This document shows positions 1 through 6,429 of a stretch of 64,000 nucleotides of DNA, one piece after another. The notes beneath the pieces were generated by a model. That model searched no databases and was not told where the DNA came from. It saw nothing but the letters and a program-made list of their open reading frames with translations. Position 1 is the stretch's first letter. Each line of letters starts with the position of its first letter. This DNA comes from Comamonas koreensis (lineage in GTDB: Bacteria; Pseudomonadota; Gammaproteobacteria; Burkholderiales; Burkholderiaceae_C), in the NCBI RefSeq assembly GCF_021026195.1, contig NZ_JAJNCT010000007.1, positions 1 through 64,000 on the forward strand. Reading direction: 5' to 3'. The position numbers and the translations under genes are program-made.

Positions 1-413
1 ATCGCAGCAGGGATGCCGCGTTCACGGATGAGGTGACTCACGATTGCGCTGCCAAGGTGCGTCTTCCCGGTGCCAGGCGGCCCGATAAGCCACAGATTGC
101 GGCCGCCATCCAGATCCACGGATTCGGCAAAGGTCTTGCACGCAGCAAGCACAGCGGCCTGAACGGGTGTCCTTGCCTCGTAGCTTTCGAACGATGCGCG
201 CAGCATGCGCCCTTCCATGCCGCTGCTGTCGAGCAGTTGCGCCAGCACCTGGTCAGCCTCTGCAGCTTTTTCGCGCTGGCGGTCTTGCGCCTCTTGCGCC
301 TGAATCTCCGCCTCGACGCACCCCCAGCAGCGAGTCCAGCGGCCTGTCTCAGCGTTCACGCGTGCGCTGTAGTCCCCGTGGATGGGGCAGTTTTCTTTTC
401 GTGTATCGATCAT
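1..413 (-). CDS. DnaC/IstB-like helicase loader, partial (C-terminus outside window)
   Basis: The visible 137 residues begin with a possible metal-binding set (Cys9, His12, Cys29, Cys32), followed by a charged helix and then the Walker A motif GPPGTGKT near residue 115. This layout fits phage and host DnaC-type AAA+ ATPases that load the replicative helicase. The start ATG overlaps the stop of the upstream replication gene by four bases (ATGA), so the two are translationally coupled and presumably act together like lambda O/P or DnaT/DnaC. The C-terminal half, with Walker B and sensor motifs, lies beyond position 1. Confidence 0.85.
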   Translation of the reverse strand, partial: MIDTRKENCPIHGDYSARVNAETGRWTRCWGCVEAEIQAQEAQDRQREKAAEADQVLAQLLDSSGMEGRMLRASFESYEARTPVQAAVLAACKTFAESVDLDGGRNLWLIGPPGTGKTHLGSAIVSHLIRERGIPAA

Positions 414-1375
414 CCCCAGCTCTCCGCACCTTCGTAGTAACTCGCGTCAAAGTTTTCACGGCCTCCACTCGCAGTGGATGGGCCTGCCTTTTGGTCTTCA
501 GCGCCTTCCCAGCGCCTTTGGTTCAGATAGACCAAGGGGGCCGGGATGAACTCACCGCCCTGCTTTGTCCAACCCACATCGACCTTATGCCGCTCAACGT
601 GGGCAACGATCTCGTCAGCCTGGTTTTCAAATCCCTTAGCCTTCCAGAGCTCCAGGCATTTGCCCTTAGCCTCCTTGCGCTTAGAGCTGGGCCACGCAGC
701 CCAGAACCTGCAGAACCCTTCCGGCAGCGGGACGGGGGGTTTACCCCCCATAAGGTCTTTTGGAGACGGAGACGGAGACGGAGACGGAGACGGAGACGGG
801 GCAGAGCCAGATTGCGCTAGTGGGATGCCATTAGCAGGGTCTGGCAGGGCCAAAGGAGTGCCAGTAACACTATCTGGCAGTGCATCTGGCTTGCCGGTAG
901 CATTGCCCATAGCTGGATCTGGCAGCGCATTAGCATCCTTGCGTGGTGCGCCGCCTGTGTCTTGGCGTGCCTGGTCTAAGCGCGCTGCATATTCGGGCAT
1001 CATCCTCGCGGCCTCGGGGCGGCCATGCTGCTTGCACAGTGCTGCCCATGTAGCTTTCTCTGAGCGCTTTTCGGCGCCAGCGGCCCAAGGGTTATGGTAT
1101 GCCCAATCGTGGAAGCGGTATGCGCCCTCCTCGCCGTCAAGGAAGCGCACATCTGTCAGGGCGCCAATAAATGCACCCTCCGTACCCAACCAGTCGGCCG
1201 AGATCTCTAAGTCCTCGGTACTCATGCCCGCCAGGTCGCCGTCAGGCCGATTGGAAGCCGTCCACAGGATCAGGCAAAGCAGGTTGTAGCCAGCTGCCTG
1301 GCCCAGCCGGCGTATCAGCTTCTTGGTCTTGGGGTGATGCGGCAGGCCTGTCGATATTCGAGCGTCGGTGACCAT
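410..1375 (-). CDS. Phage replication initiator-like protein with Ser-Pro repeat linker
   Basis: The 321-residue protein has a folded N-terminal region of about 110 residues rich in Trp and charged residues, resembling the winged-helix N-termini of phage replisome organisers. A low-complexity linker follows, and then a C-terminal block with several Trp and Lys residues. The linker contains about six consecutive Ser-Pro pairs, encoded by a perfect hexanucleotide repeat at 762-797. Its position directly upstream of a DnaC-like loader, with ATGA overlap, supports a role at the prophage replication origin. Assignment rests on context and overall form; no catalytic motif is visible. Confidence 0.65.
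   Translation of the reverse strand: MVTDARISTGLPHHPKTKKLIRRLGQAAGYNLLCLILWTASNRPDGDLAGMSTEDLEISADWLGTEGAFIGALTDVRFLDGEEGAYRFHDWAYHNPWAAGAEKRSEKATWAALCKQHGRPEAARMMPEYAARLDQARQDTGGAPRKDANALPDPAMGNATGKPDALPDSVTGTPLALPDPANGIPLAQSGSAPSPSPSPSPSPSPKDLMGGKPPVPLPEGFCRFWAAWPSSKRKEAKGKCLELWKAKGFENQADEIVAHVERHKVDVGWTKQGGEFIPAPLVYLNQRRWEGAEDQKAGPSTASGGRENFDASYYEGAESWG
762..797 (-). repeat. Tandem hexanucleotide repeat, 6 x GGAGAC
   Basis: Six perfect copies of GGAGAC on the plus strand encode the Ser-Pro linker of the replication protein on the minus strand. A change in copy number would lengthen or shorten the linker by two residues per unit without breaking the frame. Confidence 0.95.
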
Positions 1376-1377
1376 AT

Positions 1378-1569
1378 TTACTCCCGGCCCTCCAGCGCCT
1401 GACGCTTGGCAGCACGGATTGCACGAATCAGCGCGTCCACGTTGGTGACCGCGACGAAAACATTGCTGGAGGCACTCTGGAGGTCAGAGGGCTCCTGAGT
1501 GATGACGATTTGGCCGTCTTGGGCCAATGAGACTTGAATCTCGTCCTGTTGCTGTATTGCTATTGCCAT
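1378..1569 (-). CDS. Small hypothetical phage protein (63 aa)
   Basis: This short frame begins at the ATG at 1569 (protein starts MAIAIQQQDE) and ends two bases before the start of the replication initiator gene, so it belongs to the leftward early operon. The frame is open further upstream to 1788, but that extension is Arg/Pro/Cys-rich and overlaps the CII-like gene in another frame, so the downstream ATG is preferred. The C-terminal half looks helical (VDALIRAIRAAKR). No family is recognised. Confidence 0.6.
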   Translation of the reverse strand: MAIAIQQQDEIQVSLAQDGQIVITQEPSDLQSASSNVFVAVTNVDALIRAIRAAKRQALEGRE

Positions 1570-1669
1570 GTGTCCACCACAGAATGAAGGAACACCACAG
1601 ATAGAAGGCCAGCGGCCGGCAGGTGGTGGATCTGCTGTGCGGGAGCTACCCTGGCCGCTGGCATAACCT

Positions 1670-2185
1670 TTAGCTTTCGAGGCCTGCAGCGCGGCAGATA
1701 TTGCGTCGCAAGCGCAGCAGCAGCTCGACCTCGGCCATGATCTGGGCCGACATTTCCTCGGCTTCGCGGGGGCTGATCGACAGGTCATCAGTGACCTTCA
1801 TCCCCAGCGCTGTCAGCGATCCGCCCTCGACGTTCAGCTGCAGCAGCTTTTGCTTGATAGCGCTGACCTCGCAGGCCCAGCCACCCTCTGGAGCTGGCGG
1901 CAGCTCCATGGAGACCATGCCAAAGCGGTGACTCAGGGCCTTGAGCCAGTCCAAAGGTTTGGATCCGGTCCTCTCCTGCATCCACTCGGTCAGAAGCTCC
2001 AGCATTTCCAGATTGACAAATTCGCCATCGATACCGCGCAAACGGGCCCGCAGGGTCTCGGGATGGATCGAGCGACCACGGCGCTCGGCAAGGAAGCGGG
2101 CTGCATCCACAACGCCGCCAGAGGTGCTGCGGACCGTGTTGTAGACAACATCGCGCCAGTCGGTTTGAGAGAGGTGGCAAGTCAT
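1670..2185 (-). CDS. CII-like phage transcriptional regulator
   Basis: This protein of about 171 residues has an N-terminal segment (DWRDVVYNTV...DAARFLAERRGRSIHPETLRARLRG, quoted in part) that reads as a helix-turn-helix for which genes are chosen by 'ETLRARL'. The rest is helical with a leucine-rich C-terminus suited to oligomerisation. It matches the regulatory CII-family proteins of beta- and gammaproteobacterial prophages. The ATG at 2185 is chosen over one at 2212 because AAGGGA lies 7-12 bases before it. It sits between cro-like and replication genes, as cII does in lambdoid phages. Confidence 0.7.
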   Translation of the reverse strand: MTCHLSQTDWRDVVYNTVRSTSGGVVDAARFLAERRGRSIHPETLRARLRGIDGEFVNLEMLELLTEWMQERTGSKPLDWLKALSHRFGMVSMELPPAPEGGWACEVSAIKQKLLQLNVEGGSLTALGMKVTDDLSISPREAEEMSAQIMAEVELLLRLRRNICRAAGLES

Positions 2186-2469
2186 TTTTCTATCCCTTGA
2201 AAGTGAGTTCATTTCAGGCTGGCGGGCCTGGCTTTGATTTCAGATACTGGCTGCATGAAAACGCAAAACACCTCCGCCACCGCCCGCCACCAACCCTTGA
2301 TGGGTGCCCTGGTCCACATGAGTCAGCAAACGAGAATTGCTGAAAACGTCGGGGCAGATGGCAAGTCGGCTTGCATGCTGCAAACCTCCAAGCTGGAACT
2401 CAACTGGTGTCATGGCGAGCTGCTGATTAGGTTTACGGGTTCCGCTGTGACGCTGGCGAAGGCCGGGGC
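2186..2469. other. Gap between cII-like and cro-like genes, no convincing gene
   Basis: A 79-codon plus-strand frame (2234-2473) and a minus-strand frame (2240-2512) both cross this gap, but neither has a clear ribosome binding site, and the minus frame runs into the cro-like gene. By position the segment is expected to hold leader or antitermination sequences of the leftward operon. A real small gene cannot be excluded. Confidence 0.4.
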
Positions 2470-2715
2470 CTAAGCTGCGGCAGGCTCGGTGAGGTCTGGC
2501 CAAATGCGCCAAAAGTCCGCCGGGCGTAGGTCCTGCCGTGTTACTTGACCCCCAGTAGCCCGTTCGATGGCGGCGCAGTACCCAGGCCCAGGCTTACGCC
2601 CCGCATAGCCGTGCTGCCATTGCCGGATCTGGACATCACTCTTCGCGCCAATCTGCATGCGCAGTTGAGCGACAGAGAGAGAATTGGGGAGATCGAAGTA
2701 TTCGGATAGGGTCAT
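2470..2715 (-). CDS. Cro/YdaS-like helix-turn-helix repressor
   Basis: The 81-residue protein begins MTLSEYFDL and carries an HTH of the form SVAQLRMQIGAKSD-VQIRQW, followed by a conserved-looking GYCAAIERATGG segment typical of YdaS/Cro-type prophage regulators. The ATG at 2715 is preferred to an in-frame TTG two codons earlier. It is divergent from the CI-type repressor at 2793 and separated from it by 77 bp that contain repeated operator-like sequences, the standard layout of a lambdoid genetic switch. Confidence 0.8.
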   Translation of the reverse strand: MTLSEYFDLPNSLSVAQLRMQIGAKSDVQIRQWQHGYAGRKPGPGYCAAIERATGGQVTRQDLRPADFWRIWPDLTEPAAA

Positions 2716-2730
2716 AAGCAACCCAGTCTA

Positions 2731-2792
2731 TAGCATTTGCTACTTGTTGTCGAGTAGCCATTGCTTCTTAATCATCTGCTACTGTTTTGCAA
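2731..2792. promoter_or_regulatory. Operator/promoter region of the cro-cI switch
   Basis: The region holds GCTACT-N8-AGTAGC (2739-2758, an inverted repeat) and a second half-site TCTGCTACTG at 2776-2785. The same TTTGCTAC word recurs three times downstream of the repressor gene (3514-3590). Repetition of one word around a repressor gene is what an operator set looks like; the binding protein is inferred. Confidence 0.65.
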
Positions 2793-3464
2793 ATGGACGA
2801 ACATCAAACACAAGAGTGGCGCATCAAGCGCTTAGCAGAACTTGCGCATCGAGAAGGCGGCAACGCTGCGCTAGGGCGCCGCCTCGGATACAAAGACGGA
2901 GCCTACGTTGGCCAAATGCTGCGAGGGGACCGTGTCATATCCGAAAAGACCGTGATGGCGGTCCACAGCATCCCAGGCTACTCTGGTTGGTTTGATACGG
3001 AGGACGATTCAAAGCGACCGACCCGTATCGATCTTGATGACAACCCTGAGTACCCCGCGATTCGACGAGTCCAGTTCAAGTTGTCTGCAGGGGCGTCCGG
3101 CTTTGGAGTGACCTATCTCGACAATGAAGCTCCGCCTATTGTCTTCAAGCGCGAGTGGTACGACGAACGAGGATTTAAGCCCGAGAAATTGTTTGCAACG
3201 GGCGTCCGCAATGGAAGCATGGAGCCGGGGTTATGGGACGGAGACACTGTGGTTGTCAACACGGCCCAGACTGAGCCCAAGGATGGATGTGTGTTTGCTG
3301 TCAACTATGAAGGCGAGTTGTCCATCAAACGACTGATTCGCGATGAAGGCAAGTGGTGGCTATCATCCGACAACCCTGATAAGAGGCTCTATCCAAGAAA
3401 GGCCTGCCACAGCGGTGTAGTGCTTATCGGAGAAATTGTTCACAAGCAAAGCGAGCGGATCTAA
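2793..3464 (+). CDS. CI-type repressor with S24/LexA self-cleavage domain
   Basis: The protein of about 223 residues has an N-terminal DNA-binding helical region (residues 10-60) followed by a LexA/S24 peptidase domain. The catalytic serine sits in NGSMEP and the catalytic lysine in LSIKRL, so RecA-stimulated self-cleavage and SOS induction of the prophage are expected. The ATG at 2793 is chosen; a TTG two codons upstream is also open. It is divergent from the cro-like gene and is followed by a strong terminator. The cleavage-site dipeptide between the domains cannot be assigned by eye. Confidence 0.9.
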   Translation: MDEHQTQEWRIKRLAELAHREGGNAALGRRLGYKDGAYVGQMLRGDRVISEKTVMAVHSIPGYSGWFDTEDDSKRPTRIDLDDNPEYPAIRRVQFKLSAGASGFGVTYLDNEAPPIVFKREWYDERGFKPEKLFATGVRNGSMEPGLWDGDTVVVNTAQTEPKDGCVFAVNYEGELSIKRLIRDEGKWWLSSDNPDKRLYPRKACHSGVVLIGEIVHKQSERI

Positions 3465-3485
3465 GCTCATCACCGCCAACAGCAA

Positions 3486-3510
3486 AGCCGCCCCTGGAGG
3501 GCGGCTTTTT
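3486..3510 (+). terminator. Intrinsic terminator of the CI-type repressor gene
   Basis: AGCCGCCC pairs with GGGCGGCT across a 5-base loop and is followed by a T run (3506-3510). Confidence 0.85.
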
Positions 3511-3513
3511 CAT

Positions 3514-3590
3514 GATCATTTGCTACTTACAAAGAAAAATATCTCATACAGAATCATTTGCTACTTGCACAAAACAGTAGCGTTTGCTAC
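3514..3590. promoter_or_regulatory. Second cluster of repressor-type operator words
   Basis: TTTGCTAC occurs at about 3519-3526, 3557-3564 and 3583-3590; the middle copy forms an inverted repeat GCTACT-N10-AGTAGC (3560-3581). The words match those upstream of the CI-type gene, suggesting that the repressor also controls a rightward promoter here. Confidence 0.6.
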
Positions 3591-4092
3591 ATTACATTCC
3601 ATCGCAGCGACGAACGCAAAACGACCCCGGCAAGCGATACGAAGCCGGTAAGCCCTACAGGACGCAGCGGGCGGGTCCAGCTCCAAAGGGAGCGCAGCAG
3701 AAGTTGCACCAGGCGATGGGTGCCAGTGATCGAGCGAGCCCCTCCAGGTCTTTAAAAAGTCAGCCGCCGATGTTGCTTGTCCGCCTACGTGGACATTCGT
3801 CCGGCCTATTGCACCAGCGGGCATGGCCGCTGCTCTGCGCGGTGCCCAGCCGTAGCCCAGCGAGGCTCAAATGGTGAGGTGAATGCGACCAAGAACAGAA
3901 ACGGCAACCCTGGTTGGAATCCCAGCAATATTTTTCCGATGAACTTGACGCATTGTCATAATAGATATAGACCATGAATTGAAAAATCACAAGAGTTTTT
4001 AATAAATAGTCTACACAAACCACAGGAAATTTATTGATAGTTTTTTGCTTACTGTTAAGGTCGATCAACCCAGATGTACTAATTTTCTAAGC
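3591..4092. other. About 500 bp without a convincing gene
   Basis: Several short frames cross 3560-3880 on both strands, but none has a ribosome binding site or protein-like composition. From about 3890 the sequence becomes AT-rich (for example around 3960-4060) and probably contains the promoter of the gene starting at 4107. The 3600-3880 part could be an untranslated leader or a small RNA; nothing in it identifies one. Confidence 0.4.
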
Positions 4093-4106
4093 AAGGAATG
4101 ATCGCA

Positions 4107-4403
4107 GTGAGTGATGAGTCAATTCTCCGGTGCCTTCTGCCGCTTCGAACCGTTAGAGCACTTGAAAAAGGTGGCATTACCACTGTCGAGCAACTCAAAG
4201 CTAGCTATCCAGAGGGTTTAATTCGACTTCAAGGGTTCGGTATGGGCTCGCTTCGTGCCGTAGAAGCTGTTTTCTTTAAGGATCTGAAGTACGTTCGACA
4301 ACGCAAAAAACTTCCCAAAGGAAAGCGAATTCCCAGCCTTAGCGAGGATCTCGCTGCATTTCTTCGCACCCAACAAGGCACAGACTATCGCTCACTTAAA
4401 TAG
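4107..4403 (+). CDS. Free-standing RNA polymerase alpha-CTD-like helix-hairpin-helix protein
   Basis: This protein of about 98 residues contains one recognisable unit near residues 10-57: LPLRTVRALEKGGI...TVEQL...LQGFGMGSL, followed by RAVEAVFF. It has the pattern of the C-terminal domain of RNA polymerase alpha (Leu-rich helix, 'GI-T-V--L', 'G-G--SL'), which contacts UP-element DNA and activators. The rest is a basic tail (RQRKKLPKGKR). The GTG at 4107 is preferred because AAGGA lies 9 bases before it; an ATG at 4098 directly abuts the same Shine-Dalgarno. Such a protein could modulate host transcription; this is inference. Confidence 0.7.
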   Translation: MSDESILRCLLPLRTVRALEKGGITTVEQLKASYPEGLIRLQGFGMGSLRAVEAVFFKDLKYVRQRKKLPKGKRIPSLSEDLAAFLRTQQGTDYRSLK

Positions 4404-4481
4404 AGCGATTGCGACTTAGCTAGCGTGGTCATAACGCTACCCCTTATGCCCGGTCTTATGGACTGGGCAAGTTCAACCCCT

Positions 4482-4512
4482 GCCCGCCACACCAGCGGGC
4501 ATTTCCATTTCT
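4482..4512 (+). terminator. Hairpin resembling a weak terminator or attenuator
   Basis: GCCCGC (4482-4487) pairs with GCGGGC (4495-4500) across seven bases and is followed by an imperfect T tract. It lies between the alpha-CTD-like gene and a small-protein gene. Confidence 0.45.
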
Positions 4513-4522
4513 GGAGCCCAAC

Positions 4523-4624
4523 ATGTCTGAAAACAACTCTTCCGCTCCCTTCCGCTGCGGCAGCTGCGGCGCCCCTGTTGAACACGAACCCCAGCCAGGC
4601 GAAGGCCTGCCCTGCGGCCACTGA
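4523..4624 (+). CDS. 33-residue zinc-ribbon-like small protein
   Basis: The frame starts at an ATG eight bases after GGAG and ends TGA at 4622-4624. The peptide holds Cys pairs CGSC near residues 12-15 and Cys-Gly-His at the end, a pattern consistent with one small zinc-binding knuckle. The hairpin at 4482-4500 lies in its leader and the next small gene starts 37 bases downstream. The family is unknown and the gene is proposed from ribosome binding site and cysteine pattern only. Confidence 0.5.
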   Translation: MSENNSSAPFRCGSCGAPVEHEPQPGEGLPCGH

Positions 4625-4661
4625 TAACCCCGCCTTTCAGGGCATTCACAACGGAGCCCCT

Positions 4662-4799
4662 ATGGCCGAACAAATCACCATCGCCTATCGCCTCTTCAAC
4701 ATGCGCCGCTGGGCCGGCGCCAGCTGGGCCAAAGCTGCTGCCTGGGCCCTCGGCCTCGTGTGGCGCAACGTGCGCACCGAATTGCGCGCACACCTTTAA
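4662..4799 (+). CDS. 45-residue hypothetical protein
   Basis: The ATG at 4662 follows GGAG by five bases and the frame ends TAA at 4797-4799. The peptide is rich in Ala, Trp and Arg and could form one amphipathic helix (residues 12-35). It lies 33 bases before the next gene in the same direction. No family is recognised. Confidence 0.5.
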   Translation: MAEQITIAYRLFNMRRWAGASWAKAAAWALGLVWRNVRTELRAHL

Positions 4800-4832
4800 C
4801 CCATCACCACTTAACCGAGAAGGAGCCGACAC

Positions 4833-5114
4833 ATGGCACAGACGAAGACCCTGGAAGAGATTGGATTGATTGCCGTCGAGCTGCACCAATGCACCAAGCG
4901 CCGAAAGGAGGCCAGCGACAACCTCAAAGCGGCTTATGTGCGTTGGGCCCACGGCACGGGTACTTTTCATCGCATAGAACGAGACAGCGATGAATGGGAC
5001 CGGATGATGGTTGCGACCGATCCGGAGTACCAACTGCAGGAAGCCGCAAAGCGCAAGGAGCGCAACGCGCTGCGCCGGCTGCACAGCGCAATTGCGAGAG
5101 GGGTGCAGCTTTGA
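4833..5114 (+). CDS. Hypothetical phage protein (93 aa)
   Basis: A strong GAAGGAG site precedes the ATG. The protein is highly charged and mostly helical with no cleft or metal motif visible; Trp residues cluster around 38-56. Its last codons overlap the TTG start of the next gene (TTGA), implying translational coupling. Confidence 0.65.
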   Translation: MAQTKTLEEIGLIAVELHQCTKRRKEASDNLKAAYVRWAHGTGTFHRIERDSDEWDRMMVATDPEYQLQEAAKRKERNALRRLHSAIARGVQL

Positions 5115-5710
5115 AAGCGCTGGCAATAACAGGCGAAGAGACCGCCTCCGATCTTGTCAAACAGTTGGTGGCGCTGCGCATGCTGGCCCGGCAAAACGTG
5201 CGAACCCGCAGGCAATCCGGTGAGCTGATGGCGGGATACAGGGCCAAACTGGCGCTCACAGCCGTAGGGTCTTATGACTGGACCCTAACAAACCACTTGA
5301 TCGCGGCAATCGAAGAAAACCGTCTCGCCTGCGAATTCCATGAAATTGAAATTGGCAAGTACCTGATGTTCCTTTGCCATGAAATGGATCAGAAGGTGCC
5401 CCGGGCGCTGATTTTTGACGCCATCAACACCAGCCATGCAGACCGAGACACCGAGGATGTGCGCAAGTATGGAGATAAATCTCACCATCTGATCTGCATC
5501 CTGGACCTGGAAAACTCCGCGACCCAAGACGATGACATCGAGATCCGGCCGCTGAAGTGGTGCCACACGATGGCATTTATGAACGCCATGCAGACCAACA
5601 AAAAATTGGACAAGGCGATTCATGACATTTCCAACGAGTTCTTTGACGGTGCTTTTGGTGAGTACCGCGAGACCCCGCTGACGGAGCGTTTAGCAGGACG
5701 AGCGGTGTAA
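5111..5710 (+). CDS. Hypothetical phage protein (199 aa)
   Basis: The frame is open upstream, but the likely start is the TTG at 5111, which overlaps the preceding stop codon and has a purine-rich GAGAGGGG shortly before it. The protein is soluble with His and Cys scattered through it (KSHHLICILDL around residue 122, KWCHTMAF around 150). No known domain could be recognised. It is the last gene of the rightward run starting at 4107 and faces the Mnt-like gene at 5733 tail to tail. Confidence 0.6.
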   Translation: MKALAITGEETASDLVKQLVALRMLARQNVRTRRQSGELMAGYRAKLALTAVGSYDWTLTNHLIAAIEENRLACEFHEIEIGKYLMFLCHEMDQKVPRALIFDAINTSHADRDTEDVRKYGDKSHHLICILDLENSATQDDDIEIRPLKWCHTMAFMNAMQTNKKLDKAIHDISNEFFDGAFGEYRETPLTERLAGRAV

Positions 5711-5732
5711 AGATCAAGCAAGCAGATTGCAA

Positions 5733-6173
5733 CTACTTGGTCTGAGGCATAGACCCTAATTTCGCAGCCGCACTCTTCATCTTTTCTAGTTGCTGTTGAG
5801 AATTTTTGTAGCCGTCTTGGGCCTCTTTGTACGCATCACGACAGTTCTCTCGAAGCTCTGAGATCAGATCTTCCGGAACGTTTGAAAGCTCCTCAAGAAG
5901 CAACAAATCAAGCAAATCCTCGACCTTGCTCGCAAAGATACCAAGCGACATTTTCGAGGTGCTTGCTTCTAATTCCATAGCAAACAGATCCCGCTCAAGT
6001 CGGAGTGATAAACGAAGCATTTCTTCACGACTAGTGTCTGACTCGAAGCTATCCATCAAACGATGACTTACCTCTGCGCTCAGGGATCGATTGTTTTCAG
6101 CGGCAGAGGAATGCAGCCGGTCTTTGAGATCAGCGGGCAAGCGGAGGTTTGTTTGAACATCTTCAGAGGCCAT
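5733..6173 (-). CDS. Mnt/Arc-like ribbon-helix-helix repressor
   Basis: The 146-residue protein starts MASEDVQTN; the beta-strand QTNLRLPADLK and the helices that follow (NRSLSAEVSHRL) form a ribbon-helix-helix DNA-binding domain of the Arc/Mnt type. A long C-terminal helical region of about 95 residues suggests a coiled-coil tetramer, as in Mnt. The ATG at 6173 is preferred over an upstream frame start that would run through the operator repeats. It is divergent from an Arc-like gene and an antirepressor, matching the P22 mnt / arc-ant layout. Confidence 0.75.
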   Translation of the reverse strand: MASEDVQTNLRLPADLKDRLHSSAAENNRSLSAEVSHRLMDSFESDTSREEMLRLSLRLERDLFAMELEASTSKMSLGIFASKVEDLLDLLLLEELSNVPEDLISELRENCRDAYKEAQDGYKNSQQQLEKMKSAAAKLGSMPQTK

Positions 6174-6184
6174 CCCCGCATTAT

Positions 6185-6246
6185 CCAAGCAAAGTGCTTG
6201 CACGCAACCAAGCAGAGTGCTACATTCAAACCAAGCAAAGTGCTAC
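6185..6246. promoter_or_regulatory. Three 16-bp operators spaced exactly 23 bp apart
   Basis: The word CCAAGCARAGTGCTAC (third-to-last base varies in copy 1, CTTG end) occurs at 6185-6200, 6208-6223 and 6231-6246. Each holds the inverted core AGCA-N3-TGCT. The 23-bp step places all copies nearly on one face of the helix, as expected for cooperative ribbon-helix-helix binding between divergent promoters. Confidence 0.8.
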
Positions 6247-6261
6247 ATGAAAGGAACTCGC

Positions 6262-6429
6262 ATGGCACAGCGCGACACGCAGACCAATCTTCGTCTCCCA
6301 CTTGAGTTGAAGAAATGGCTTCAAGAACAAGCAGATAGCCAGCATAGGAGTCTCTCCGCTGAGGTGGTGATAAGGCTTGAATCAACCCGCCCCCAGGCGC
6401 CAGCAGCGCAGAAAGGAACCCCGCCATGA
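6262..6429 (+). CDS. Arc-like ribbon-helix-helix repressor (55 aa)
   Basis: The start ATG at 6262 follows AAAGGAA at suitable spacing. The peptide carries TQTNLRLPLELKKWL followed by RSLSAEVVIRL, a full Arc fold, and is almost the same length as P22 Arc (53 residues). The beta-strand reads QTNLRLP, nearly identical to that of the divergent Mnt-like protein, so both may read the same operators. The stop overlaps the start of the antirepressor gene (ATGA), as expected if Arc limits expression of that gene. Confidence 0.85.
   Translation: MAQRDTQTNLRLPLELKKWLQEQADSQHRSLSAEVVIRLESTRPQAPAAQKGTPP

Noticed and set aside
734-749. GGGGGGT-TT-ACCCCCC hairpin inside the replication gene
   Set aside because: Perfect dyad but internal to a coding sequence and without a T run; it may be chance or affect translation, and no function can be supported.
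3561-3877. Short frames on both strands after the CI-type gene
   Set aside because: They lack ribosome binding sites, overlap the operator words and have Arg/Pro/Ser-rich shadow-type composition.
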